In this document: piece after piece, positions 36,369 through 44,495 of the stretch
Layout of the letters: every line of letters begins with the position of its first letter
Position numbering within the stretch: position 1 is the first letter of the stretch
Assembly (NCBI RefSeq): GCF_024189295.1
Contig: NZ_JAIZEN010000003.1
Coordinates: 186,001 to 250,000 of the forward strand
Direction: 5' to 3'
From: Halobacillus sp. A1
Lineage (GTDB): Bacteria > Bacillota > Bacilli > Bacillales > Halobacillaceae
Length of the DNA: 64,000 bases
Program-made: the position numbers and the translations under genes
Notes under the pieces: generated by a model
Databases searched by the model: none
The model's input: only the letters and a program-made list of their open reading frames with translations
Told to the model about the DNA's origin: nothing

Positions 36369-37211
36369 ATGTATTCATCAATCCCGGAAATCACGCTTCA
36401 TGACGGTTTAACACTGCCGGCTATAGGTTTTGGTACATATAAGTTGAATGGTAATGAAGGGGCGAATGCGATCAGCAGCGCTGTTGATGTAGGTTATCGA
36501 CTGATTGATACGGCTTACAACTACGAGAATGAAGGGACTGTCGGAGAAGCTGTACGACGCAGTTCTATCCGAAGGGAGAATTTAAAAATTACTTCGAAAC
36601 TCCCGGGGCGTTACCAGGCATACGATAAAGCTGTTCCGGCCATTCAAGAATCATTGTACCGAGCGGGACTGGATTATTATGATTTGTACCTTATTCATTG
36701 GCCGAACCCTGACCAGGGGAATTATTTAGAAGCATGGCAAGCACTATTAGATGCGAAAAAATGGGGATTGATCCGATCTGCCGGAGTGTGTAATTTCCTT
36801 CCTGAGCATTTAGAATACTTAGAAGAGGAAACCGGGGAAAAACCAAGTATCAATCAAATAGAATTACATCCATTTTTTAACCAGGAAAAGCAAAGAATCT
36901 GGCACGAAAATAACAATATAAAAACTCAATCATGGAGCCCGCTTGCAAGAGCTAATGAAGTTATGCAAAATGAAACGCTTAAGAAAATCGCCAGACAGCA
37001 CAATAAAACAATTTCTCAAGTAATTTTACGCTGGCACTACCAGCTCGGTTCCATTCCAATTCCTAAATCCTCTTCGCCTGAACGTCAACTCGAAAATATT
37101 TCAATTTTTGATTTTACTTTACATGAAGAAGAGATGGGTATGATTGCACGTTTAACGCAATCGAATGGCAGAATCAATGATCAGGACCCTGCGACTTATG
37201 AAGAATTTTAA
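36369..37211 (+). CDS. Aldo/keto reductase
   Basis: A 280-residue AKR barrel. Catalytic Asp and Tyr are in LIDTAYNYENE, Lys in TSKLPG, and His in LIHWP. NADPH-binding residues lie in PIPKSSSPERQLENI. It resembles broad-range Bacillus reductases (YtbE/YvgN type) that reduce aldehydes such as methylglyoxal. GGAG lies about ten bases before the ATG. A hairpin follows. Physiological substrate unknown. Confidence 0.92.
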   Translation: MYSSIPEITLHDGLTLPAIGFGTYKLNGNEGANAISSAVDVGYRLIDTAYNYENEGTVGEAVRRSSIRRENLKITSKLPGRYQAYDKAVPAIQESLYRAGLDYYDLYLIHWPNPDQGNYLEAWQALLDAKKWGLIRSAGVCNFLPEHLEYLEEETGEKPSINQIELHPFFNQEKQRIWHENNNIKTQSWSPLARANEVMQNETLKKIARQHNKTISQVILRWHYQLGSIPIPKSSSPERQLENISIFDFTLHEEEMGMIARLTQSNGRINDQDPATYEEF

Positions 37212-37219
37212 ATAATTGC

Positions 37220-37250
37220 GGCGCAATTCTGAAGGGAAGAATTGCGCCAT
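37220..37250 (+). terminator. Hairpin after the aldo/keto reductase gene
   Basis: GGCGCAATTCT and AGAATTGCGCC form an 11-bp perfect stem with a seven-base loop; T tail weak. Confidence 0.65.
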
Positions 37251-37364
37251 TAACATACCTTACAAACGTATGGAGAAGGTCCAGGGAAGTGCTGTTACTC
37301 CTTTAAGTATTGCTGGCACAATAGAAATTAGGTGTGATTTATACTTTATCGCAGGAATAACTTA

Positions 37365-37392
37365 AAAGCTTGCAAAGAATCTGCAAGCTTTA
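37365..37392 (-). terminator. Terminator of the leftward 171-residue gene
   Basis: AAAGCTTGCA and TGCAAGCTTT pair around a seven-base loop, with a T run on the minus strand. Confidence 0.78.
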
Positions 37393-37415
37393 TGTATTCG
37401 ATAGAGGCAGTTAAA

Positions 37416-37931
37416 TCACCTGCGCTGCGAACGAGGAATGTGCTGGTTTTGTTCAAAGTCCCTGAGAGCTGACTCTTGATCAAAAGGTACAAACTCTTCC
37501 TCTCTTCCATATTCCGAATAACTTTGACGGCCTGACGACTTGTATCTTATATGGAATTCCTCTTCATAATCAGATGGTTCTTGATCTAAAGGGTGATGTT
37601 TCATACCAGAGATCCACGTTTCAAAATTATATGTCCCTCTATTAATGATTTCACACAAATCTTCCAGGGATTGAGCCAACTCATTTAAACAATCCAGTCC
37701 ATTCCTTAAAATGATGCCGCGTTTTCTTGCACTGTCAATAGAATGCTCTAAACGATAAGATTTCTCCTGATAAGTGAATTCAATAAAACAGCTGCTGCGA
37801 TCCCAGTTGAAATGGAAATCATCGATATTTAGACGCTTGATTACCTTTATAAGCTTTCTTTCGCATAAAGTTTGTTCCTTGTGCGGCATCCATTTGAAAA
37901 GGACATTCTTAAACGTACTGGTTTTAAACAT
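37416..37931 (-). CDS. Hypothetical soluble protein
   Basis: A 171-residue protein starting MFKTSTFKNVLFKWMPHKEQ, with AGAGGG upstream of ATG 37931 (an in-frame ATG 36 bases earlier lacks a site). The core is LNIDDFHFNWDRSSCFIEF followed by a helical region (DCLNELAQSLEDLCEIINRG) and a polar, Arg/Gln/Tyr-rich tail that is probably disordered. No family was recognised. The FHFNWDRSSCFIEFTYQ strand pair suggests a small alpha/beta fold. Confidence 0.7.
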   Translation of the reverse strand: MFKTSTFKNVLFKWMPHKEQTLCERKLIKVIKRLNIDDFHFNWDRSSCFIEFTYQEKSYRLEHSIDSARKRGIILRNGLDCLNELAQSLEDLCEIINRGTYNFETWISGMKHHPLDQEPSDYEEEFHIRYKSSGRQSYSEYGREEEFVPFDQESALRDFEQNQHIPRSQRR

Positions 37932-37976
37932 ACGATCTACCCTCTTTCTATAGATTACGATTGTCATGCATTTCTC

Positions 37977-38192
37977 TTATACTGTTAATTTCTTCAAAAG
38001 GTAACCAGTTTCCTGCTGGAATCGTTTTGCAATTTCCGCGTTCCCATAACAAAATATCGGGGAATACGACTCGTTTTTGCCACTAAGTCCCTTGGTGTGC
38101 CAGCAATTGACATATAGTTTGAAATTATTACCAAAAAATAGTTTACTACCAAAAGGAGTTTGAGAGATTTGGTGGACTCCTGCTTTAATCAC
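37977..38192 (-). CDS. Small hypothetical protein or gene remnant
   Basis: A 71-residue frame from a GTG with no ribosome binding site. The sequence looks protein-like (NCWHTKGLSGKNESYSPIF), and the frame stays open 10 codons further upstream without an ATG, GTG or TTG. This suggests the 3' part of a decayed gene, or a small gene whose start I cannot place. It ends 45 bases before the next leftward gene starts. Confidence 0.3.
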   Translation of the reverse strand: MIKAGVHQISQTPFGSKLFFGNNFKLYVNCWHTKGLSGKNESYSPIFCYGNAEIAKRFQQETGYLLKKLTV

Positions 38193-38240
38193 CTGGGCCG
38201 TCCATGTCCGCAGAAGTACTAACTATTTAGGAGGAATGAG

Positions 38241-38459
38241 ATGATGAAGTGGTTTGCTTTCATAGTTATTTCTCTATCTATTTTTGGGCTTTTAACTGGG
38301 AGTGAACACTTACTTCCTTATGTCCTCCTAGCATCAGGTATCATTATGTTGATCACCGGCTTTAGCGACTGGATCCGGAAAGAAAAATTGATAGGACTGG
38401 TTTTAGTTGCCCATTCCCTTATAGAATTCATCTGGGCAGGTTATATCGTATTTTTGTAG
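38241..38459 (+). CDS. Small membrane protein, DUF3953-like
   Basis: A 72-residue protein with three hydrophobic segments. The pattern ISLSIFGLLTGSE, YVLLASGIIMLITGF and a final hydrophobic segment resembles, from memory, the DUF3953 family of small Bacillaceae membrane proteins. AGGAGG lies before an ATG-ATG pair; the second ATG (38244) is equally possible. Function unknown. Confidence 0.62.
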   Translation: MMKWFAFIVISLSIFGLLTGSEHLLPYVLLASGIIMLITGFSDWIRKEKLIGLVLVAHSLIEFIWAGYIVFL

Positions 38460-38583
38460 AACTTCTTTCTGTAGACTTGGACTAGTGTAGATTGAAAGGG
38501 TTAAGCGTTTGAAAAGCTCATCAATGTTAAAGGCTATTGTATCATCGGGCGTAGAATAATTAGTTTTAAAAAGGAGTGTATTG

Positions 38584-39117
38584 ATGTTTACGAGCGATAG
38601 GATTCATTTAAGAAAGATGAATGAAGATGATTTCCACATTTATCATAATTGGAGAAGTAATATAGAAGTCATGCAATACACAAATCCTGAGTTGGATGTT
38701 TATTCGCTAAGGGAAACAGAACAATTTATTAAAAGCATCTGTAATTCAAATACAACTAAAAACTATATCATTGAATTAAACGAATCGGATAAACCGATTG
38801 GAATCGCTTCATTAGTTCATATGGACCTGAAGAACCGTAATGCGGAATGTATAATCGATATTGGTCATCAAAGTTATTGGGGGAGCGGATACGGCAAAGA
38901 AGTGATGAATATTCTATTGGACTACAGTTTTTCAGAAATGAATTTACATAAGCTATATTTGAGAGTCTTTTCTTTTAATGAAAGAGCGATTAAACTGTAT
39001 GAAAGTTTAGGGTTTTTAAAAGAAGGGGAGCAAAAAGAACACATATTCAGAAACGGTAAGTGGCATGGAATCATCACTATGGCAATCTTCCAATCTACTT
39101 ATATACGACAACGTTAA
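38584..39117 (+). CDS. GNAT family acetyltransferase (RimJ/SpeG-like)
   Basis: A 177-residue GNAT. The IHLRKMNEDDFHIYHNWRSN start is typical of the RimJ/RimL/SpeG branch; the acetyl-CoA pyrophosphate loop is SYWGSGYGKEVM and the C-terminal signature is RVFSFNERAIKLYESLGFLKEG. Substrate may be a protein N-terminus, a polyamine or an antibiotic. AAAGGAG is eight bases before ATG 38584; the preceding TTG is less well spaced. Confidence 0.86.
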   Translation: MFTSDRIHLRKMNEDDFHIYHNWRSNIEVMQYTNPELDVYSLRETEQFIKSICNSNTTKNYIIELNESDKPIGIASLVHMDLKNRNAECIIDIGHQSYWGSGYGKEVMNILLDYSFSEMNLHKLYLRVFSFNERAIKLYESLGFLKEGEQKEHIFRNGKWHGIITMAIFQSTYIRQR

Positions 39118-39186
39118 GACTTGAAATCGAATATAGCCTGTCCAATCATGATATTTTTTAAAAAAAGCGGAGAGGATGGTTCGATA

Positions 39187-39336
39187 ATGAAATGGATGTT
39201 TATTTTATCAGCTGCCAGCGCTCCATTATTTTCATTAGTCGATAAGGGAGCCACAGGCATTCTTTTATCGCTGATGTTCTTATTTCTCGCCGCTTTTTTC
39301 AGTAAACCAAGATTGTCAAATAAGGATAAGTTCTAG
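39187..39336 (+). CDS. Very small membrane protein
   Basis: A 49-residue protein with two short hydrophobic segments (MFILSAASAPLFSLV and GILLSLMFLFLAAFF) and a basic tail. GGAGAGGAT lies upstream of ATG 39187. No family recognised. Weakly supported because of its size. Confidence 0.45.
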   Translation: MKWMFILSAASAPLFSLVDKGATGILLSLMFLFLAAFFSKPRLSNKDKF

Positions 39337-39402
39337 TACATGGTTGTCGCAAGGGTGGGAATAAACTTATCAATCAAATAGCTGAAGCCACTCTGTAAAA
39401 TA

Positions 39403-39431
39403 CAAAAAGCCAGTGCTTAAGCACTGGCTTA
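39403..39431 (-). terminator. Terminator of the NlpC/P60-like gene
   Basis: AAGCCAGTGC-TTAA-GCACTGGCTT is a perfect 10-bp stem; the A run at 39402-39408 gives a U tail on the minus strand. Confidence 0.88.
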
Positions 39432-39450
39432 CATAACTTCATACCTTTAA

Positions 39451-40326
39451 TTATTGAAATGATTTGACCCCTAGATAATGATCCTGCCAATAGTCGATAT
39501 TTAAATCAGCTACTTCAACACCATTACTTCCTGAGTGGATCATTTGGTCATCGCCAATATAAACGCCACTGTGAGAAGCACCTTCCGTATCATAAGTTCC
39601 TTCAAAGAAGACAACATCCCCTATGCTTGGTGATTCGACTCTCTCCCCGTCATATAACCACATATCGCTCTCTTTTCTATTTAAATCCACCCCGACTTCA
39701 TCAAAGACGTGAAGAATAAATCCGCTGCTGTCAAAGCCTTCAGGAGTCGTTCCTCCCCATACGTAAGGCGTGCCGATCTGGTCTTCAGCAATCGATACTA
39801 CGTCAGATTGAGAAGCTGATGTTTCGTTAGTTGTTTCTTCCACAGAAGAATCTTCTTCTGCGCTGGTCGTTTCTTCCTCAGAAGAAGATTCTTCTGAGCT
39901 TGTTGGCTCTTCCGTAGAAGAGGAGTCATCTGATTCTGTATCTTCAGATGACTGCTCATCGTCATTGCTAGAGTCTTCAGAAGAACCGGATAATTTATTT
40001 TCTGTATTCTGACCGACTAATCCGTCGACGGATAAACCATTATCCGCTTGGAATTCTTCGACTGCTGCTTCAGTAAGAGGACCGAAAATACCGTCCAGGC
40101 TCGATGTATAGTAACCTTTGGATTCAAGATCTGACTGCAAGGACTTTACGTCTTCTCCGCGATCTCCGTCACTTAAAATAGAAGAATCGGAAGAGCTGCT
40201 TTCATCCGCAGCTGACGGATCTGCCTTAGCAAATACACTTTCGCTTACTACAGGTGTGAATGCTAGAGATGTGACTAAAGCAGAAGAAATCACATACTTT
40301 CGCATAGACTGAGATGACTTGACCAT
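39451..40326 (-). CDS. Secreted NlpC/P60-like protein with Cys-to-Ser change
   Basis: A 291-residue secreted protein: signal peptide (about 1-34), a PG_binding_1 domain (about 55-113: GDRGEDVKSLQSDLESKGYY, GPLTEAAVEEFQ), a long Ser/Glu linker (115-172) and a C-terminal NlpC/P60 domain. That domain has the GTPYVWGGTTPEGFD block, but the expected catalytic DCSGF reads DSSGF: Ser200, codon AGC at 39727-39729. The His (SHSGVYIG) is kept. The family cleaves the D-Glu-to-diamino-acid bond with Cys; this copy may be inactive or altered. AAGGAGG precedes the ATG. Confidence 0.88.
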   Translation of the reverse strand: MVKSSQSMRKYVISSALVTSLAFTPVVSESVFAKADPSAADESSSSDSSILSDGDRGEDVKSLQSDLESKGYYTSSLDGIFGPLTEAAVEEFQADNGLSVDGLVGQNTENKLSGSSEDSSNDDEQSSEDTESDDSSSTEEPTSSEESSSEEETTSAEEDSSVEETTNETSASQSDVVSIAEDQIGTPYVWGGTTPEGFDSSGFILHVFDEVGVDLNRKESDMWLYDGERVESPSIGDVVFFEGTYDTEGASHSGVYIGDDQMIHSGSNGVEVADLNIDYWQDHYLGVKSFQ

Positions 40327-40576
40327 TTAAATTCCTCCTTGAATAATTTACCCGTGTTCAATGGGTAATGACTAATCCGTTTGAAAAAAGTGAAATATTT
40401 AGTCTGACTTCTTTCGGGCTATGTATACCCTGTGTGCTGAAGGACCTATATTAAATCACAGGGTTTTTTCAAACTAGTTCTCAGTCTATCAGATATAGAT
40501 ACGCTGCAGGTTTCAAACTCTTTAAGCCTGGATGTTAATCGTATTACAGTACATTACACTTTTAACAAAAAATACT
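40327..40576. other. Intergenic region with a CCCTGTG...CACAGGG hairpin
   Basis: No gene. A hairpin with arms CCCTGTG and CACAGGG plus TTTTTT on the plus strand lies at about 40429-40468, upstream of the leftward NlpC/P60-like gene; no rightward gene reads into it. Its role is unclear. Confidence 0.4.
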
Positions 40577-40578
40577 AA

Positions 40579-40616
40579 GAAGAGCACCGTCTGCCTAAGA
40601 GGATGGCGCTCTTCTC
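40579..40616 (-). terminator. Terminator of the CoA-transferase/dehydrogenase operon
   Basis: GAAGAGCACC and GGCGCTCTTC arms form an imperfect stem, with a T-rich minus-strand tail. Confidence 0.7.
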
Positions 40617-40647
40617 CTTAAAGAAGCTATATAGGAAGAGGTATAGG

Positions 40648-41835
40648 TCACTCTTTCCATGGTGGAAGCATTTTATTAAGGGGCCGATCTTTACGGTAAC
40701 CGAGCACATATTCAGCCTGCATGATTGTATGAATTTCTCTTGTGCCTTCGTATATAACGGGAGCCTTTGAGTTTCGTAAATATCTTTCTACGGGATACTC
40801 ATTGGAATACCCGTAAGCGCCATGAATTTGAACAGCATCATCTGCTGCTTGATTGGCAAAATCACAAGCCTGCCATTTGGCTAAAGATGTTTCTCTAGTA
40901 TTACGCACACCGTTGTTTTTTAATTCGCCAGCACGGTAAACGAGGAGACGGCTCATTTGTAAGCCGGCTTCCATTTTGGCGATCATCTGCTGGACAAGCT
41001 GGTGTTTTCCGATCTCTTTACCGAAGGTTTTCCTATCATGACAATAAGAGACACTAGCCTCGAGACAGGCCATAATCTGCCCGCAAGCTCCTGCGGCAAC
41101 AGTGAAGCGGCCATTGTCTAAAGCAGCCATCGCAATTTTAAACCCGTCACCTTCTTCTCCGAGTCTATTTTCTGCCGGAACGTCGATGTGGTCAAAAAAT
41201 AATTCGCCAGTATTGCCGGCACGAATACCAAGCTTGCCCCTGGTAGCTTTTGAAGAGAATCCTTTCATCGTCCGTTCCACGATAAAAGCGGAAATGCCAT
41301 GATGTTTTTTACTTTTATCCGTGTAGGCGAACACAAGGAAATGGTCGGCCGTATCACAAAGTGAAATCCACGTTTTCTGCCCATTGAGGATATATGAATC
41401 TCCTTTACGGACGGCGGTCGTCTGCAAAGCAGCAACGTCGGACCCTGCATTCGGTTCAGTTAAGCCGAACGCACCTAATTTTTCCCCCTTTGCCTGGGGG
41501 AGGAGGTACTTCTTTTTTTGCTGGTCGGTGCCGAACTGCAGGAGGGTCATGCTGTTTAGTCCTGTATGGACGGAAACCGCTGTACGAAACGCTGTATCTC
41601 CCCGTTCTAATTCCTCACACACGATCGCAAGTGAATTATAATCCATACCGCTCCCACCGTACTTTTCTGGTATGCATACGCCCATCAATCCTAACCGGGC
41701 AAGCTTCTGCAATACACCCTTATCGAAATGACCGTTTGCATCCCATTCTCCTATATACGGCATCACTTCTTTATCGACAAAATCCCTAACAGTTTTACGC
41801 AGCATATTCTGTTCGTCACTAAAATCAAAATTCAT
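40648..41835 (-). CDS. Acyl-CoA dehydrogenase, glutaryl-CoA dehydrogenase-like
   Basis: A 395-residue flavoprotein. LTEPNAGSD and TWIS bind FAD, and the catalytic base is Glu363 in IYEGTREIHT. ELERGDTAFRTAVSV places Glu77 and Arg84 where, as I recall, human glutaryl-CoA dehydrogenase has Glu87 and Arg94, which contact the glutaryl carboxylate; ordinary acyl-CoA dehydrogenases lack this Arg. That and the context suggest oxidation and decarboxylation of glutaryl-CoA to crotonyl-CoA. It follows the CoA-transferase gene by 11 bases, with GGAGGG before the ATG. Confidence 0.85.
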   Translation of the reverse strand: MNFDFSDEQNMLRKTVRDFVDKEVMPYIGEWDANGHFDKGVLQKLARLGLMGVCIPEKYGGSGMDYNSLAIVCEELERGDTAFRTAVSVHTGLNSMTLLQFGTDQQKKKYLLPQAKGEKLGAFGLTEPNAGSDVAALQTTAVRKGDSYILNGQKTWISLCDTADHFLVFAYTDKSKKHHGISAFIVERTMKGFSSKATRGKLGIRAGNTGELFFDHIDVPAENRLGEEGDGFKIAMAALDNGRFTVAAGACGQIMACLEASVSYCHDRKTFGKEIGKHQLVQQMIAKMEAGLQMSRLLVYRAGELKNNGVRNTRETSLAKWQACDFANQAADDAVQIHGAYGYSNEYPVERYLRNSKAPVIYEGTREIHTIMQAEYVLGYRKDRPLNKMLPPWKE

Positions 41836-41846
41836 AGAATCCCTCC

Positions 41847-43040
41847 TTAAATCGTACGACTGTTCTTTAACTCTTCAATAGTTTTCTGGTCATATCCGAG
41901 AGCCTGTAAGATTTCCTCGTTATGCTCACCCGGTTCGGGGGGATGACGATTGAAACCAACAGGGGTTCTTGACAGTTTCAAAGGGCTTCCGATCATTTTT
42001 ATAGTTCCTGCTTTCGGATGGTCGGCGGTCATGAACATATGACGGGCATGAAGTTGTTTATCTGATACGAGATCCTCCAAAGTTTGAATCGCGCCAAATG
42101 GCACGTTACCGTCCTGGCATTTCTCCTTCCAATATAGGGTTGTTTGTTGTTCAAATGCACACTGAAGAATCGCTGAGAGTTCCTTACGGTTGGTTACTCG
42201 ATCCGCATTCGTTTGAAATCGGGGATCAGATGATAAATGCGGCTGTTCAATCAAGTGACAAAGGGAAACAAATTGATGGTTATTCCCAATGGCGATAACC
42301 ATTTCGCCGTCCCGGGAACGGAATGTCTGATAGGGGACGATGTTCGCGTGATGATTGCCTAGTCTTTCAGGATTTTTTCCCGACATCAAATAGTTGCTTC
42401 CAATATTGATAAGTGAGCTCACCGCGGAATCATATAAGGATAAGTCAATTTTCTGCCCTTTACCTGATTGCGTTTTTTCCAGTAATGCCGACTGAATCGC
42501 TATGCACGCGTACAGACCCGTCAAAATATCCGAAATGGCAACACCCATCTTTTGTGGTCCTGATGACTCACTGCCTGTAATACTCATCAAACCGCTCATG
42601 GCCTGGACAATAAAATCATACCCAGGCAAATGCTTATACGGACCCGTTTCGCCAAAACCCGTAATAGAACAGTAAATGATACGTGGATTGATCTTACGTA
42701 ATGCCGAGTAATCAAGACCTAACCGCTCCATCGTACCTGTCTTGAAATTGTGGAGGACGACATCACACTCAGCGGTTAATTTTTCAATAATTTCTTTACC
42801 GTTTTTCGTTTTCAAGTCAACTGTGAGGCTTCTCTTATTTCGGTTCGCACATAAGTAATAAGCACTTACCCCTTGTTGAAAGGGTGGACCCCATTGTCTC
42901 GTTTCGTCGCTGCCGCCCGGTGCTTCCACTTTAATGACGTCGGCCCCGAGATCTCCTAGAATCATCGAACAATAAGGACCGGCGAGTACTCGTGTTAAAT
43001 CAAGTATCTTAATGCCATGTAAAGCTGCATTCAAATCCAT
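41847..43040 (-). CDS. Class III CoA-transferase (CaiB/BaiF), probable glutarate CoA-transferase
   Basis: A 397-residue family III CoA-transferase. DLTRVLAGPYCSMILGDLGADVIKVE is the N-terminal CoA-binding block, RNKRSLTVDLK and FGETGPYKHLPGYDF follow, and Asp171 (VAISDILTG) is the covalent catalytic residue. Coupling to a glutaryl-CoA-dehydrogenase-like gene suggests a role like human SUGCT, moving CoA from succinyl-CoA to glutarate. ATG 43040 has AAAGGATGTG upstream; a longer frame reads through the leader hairpin and is not supported. First gene of the leftward operon. Confidence 0.87.
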   Translation of the reverse strand: MDLNAALHGIKILDLTRVLAGPYCSMILGDLGADVIKVEAPGGSDETRQWGPPFQQGVSAYYLCANRNKRSLTVDLKTKNGKEIIEKLTAECDVVLHNFKTGTMERLGLDYSALRKINPRIIYCSITGFGETGPYKHLPGYDFIVQAMSGLMSITGSESSGPQKMGVAISDILTGLYACIAIQSALLEKTQSGKGQKIDLSLYDSAVSSLINIGSNYLMSGKNPERLGNHHANIVPYQTFRSRDGEMVIAIGNNHQFVSLCHLIEQPHLSSDPRFQTNADRVTNRKELSAILQCAFEQQTTLYWKEKCQDGNVPFGAIQTLEDLVSDKQLHARHMFMTADHPKAGTIKMIGSPLKLSRTPVGFNRHPPEPGEHNEEILQALGYDQKTIEELKNSRTI

Positions 43041-43060
43041 CACATCCTTTCTGCATAAGG

Positions 43061-43104
43061 AAAAAGCCAGCCGAACCCATACTGTGTATGAATCCAACTG
43101 GCTT
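43061..43104 (-). promoter_or_regulatory. Terminator-like leader hairpin before the CoA-transferase gene
   Basis: On the minus strand AAGCCAG and CTGGCTTTTT enclose an inner perfect stem (CATAC-ACA-GTATG), about 20 bases before the start codon. The U run after the stem makes it look like a transcription attenuator. Divergent promoters must lie between here and 43316. Confidence 0.5.
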
Positions 43105-43316
43105 GGGATCAACTAGGTTTTATGAACGGTCAGAACAAAAATGAAGATGAGCACGTCTTACACTACACTGTATGTCCTTTTGGCTGAAAATATGTCTTAG
43201 AATCCATCTCCTCCATAAAAACATCTATCATGAAACGATTGTTCGCTTAATAAGATAGAACAGTGGGACAAATCGTCCGCTTATATTAGGGGGGATATTA
43301 CGCAGCTGGGGGGAGA

Positions 43317-44495
43317 ATGATGGCTTTTGGGTCAGAACGAGTAAATAGTTTGCCTCCTTATTTGTTTTCTGTGTTTCATCAAAAAAAGAAGGAATTACAA
43401 GAGCAGGGAGTAGATGTGATTGATTTAGGAATAGGTGCTCCTGATCTGCCGACGCCTGCTTTTATTATTGATGCGTTAACTATTGAAGCAAGTGATCCGA
43501 AGAACCATAGCTATTCACCGTACGGGGGTTGTACGGAATTCAAGAAAGCCGTTGCCGATTTTTATAAAAGACATTATGGCGTCGACGTAAATCCTGTATC
43601 GGAAGTCCTCGCGCTGATTGGTTCAAAGGAAGGGATTGCCCACTTGATTCAAGCAGTTGTTGATCCGGGGGATGGTGTCCTTGTACCGGATCCTGGTTAT
43701 CCCGTTTATTCATCAGCTGTACACCTGGCTCAAGGGAGAGTTATTCCTCTTCCTTTGTATGAGGAAAACCATTTCGCACCTCAGTTTCATTCGCTTACTC
43801 CTGCAGATGTAGACCGGGCGAAGATGATGTTATTGAACTATCCGAGCAATCCGACAGGTGCTACGGTCGAACTCGGTACATTTGGGGAAGCAATTAGTTT
43901 CGCAGAGAATCATAATCTGTGTATCGCACATGATTCAGCTTATGACCTTGTGACATTCGACGGCTATCGTGCCCCAAGTATTCTTCAAGTCCCTGGAGCA
44001 AAGGAAAGGACTGTTGAATTTGGTTCCTTATCGAAAAGCTTCAATATGACGGGATGGAGAATCGGCTACGTCGTCGGGAACGAGGAGCTCATCCACGCTT
44101 TATCGATTGTAAAAAGCAATACAGATACTTCACAGTTTCTGCCGATTCAAAAAGCAGGAGCGGCTGCATTGAACAGTGACTTTTCCACGATAAAAACAAA
44201 TAATCGAATTTATGAAAAGCGAATGGAAATCATGCTTGATGCCATTAAAGAACTTGATCTAAAAGCGGACAAGCCGAAGGGGACTTTTTTTATTTGGGCA
44301 AAGGTTCCTAAAGGGTACACCTCTCAAATGTTTGCTGAAAAAATGCTTGCGGAAGCCGGGGTGATTGTTACGCCGGGGATTGCGTTTGGCGTAAACGGAG
44401 AAGGTTTCATTCGCATCTCGCTGTCTGCGCCGGAACATCGTTTGCATGAAGCAGTGAATCGAATGAAGAAATGGAAGACAAGGGGGCTTTCCTAA
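43317..44495 (+). CDS. PLP-dependent aminotransferase, candidate 2-aminoadipate transaminase
   Basis: A 392-residue class I/II aminotransferase. Lys240 in GSLSKSFNMTGWRIG binds PLP; YSPYGG, DPGYPVY, NYPSNPTGA (Asn178) and the C-terminal RISLSAPEHR (substrate carboxylate Arg) are present. The branch is close to LL-diaminopimelate/aspartate-type enzymes, which include 2-aminoadipate transaminases. Context, with lysine 6-dehydrogenase and an aldehyde dehydrogenase downstream, favours 2-aminoadipate to 2-oxoadipate. First gene of the rightward operon; overlaps the next gene by one base. The ATG-TGG pair is preceded by GGGGGGAG. Confidence 0.85.
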   Translation: MMAFGSERVNSLPPYLFSVFHQKKKELQEQGVDVIDLGIGAPDLPTPAFIIDALTIEASDPKNHSYSPYGGCTEFKKAVADFYKRHYGVDVNPVSEVLALIGSKEGIAHLIQAVVDPGDGVLVPDPGYPVYSSAVHLAQGRVIPLPLYEENHFAPQFHSLTPADVDRAKMMLLNYPSNPTGATVELGTFGEAISFAENHNLCIAHDSAYDLVTFDGYRAPSILQVPGAKERTVEFGSLSKSFNMTGWRIGYVVGNEELIHALSIVKSNTDTSQFLPIQKAGAAALNSDFSTIKTNNRIYEKRMEIMLDAIKELDLKADKPKGTFFIWAKVPKGYTSQMFAEKMLAEAGVIVTPGIAFGVNGEGFIRISLSAPEHRLHEAVNRMKKWKTRGLS

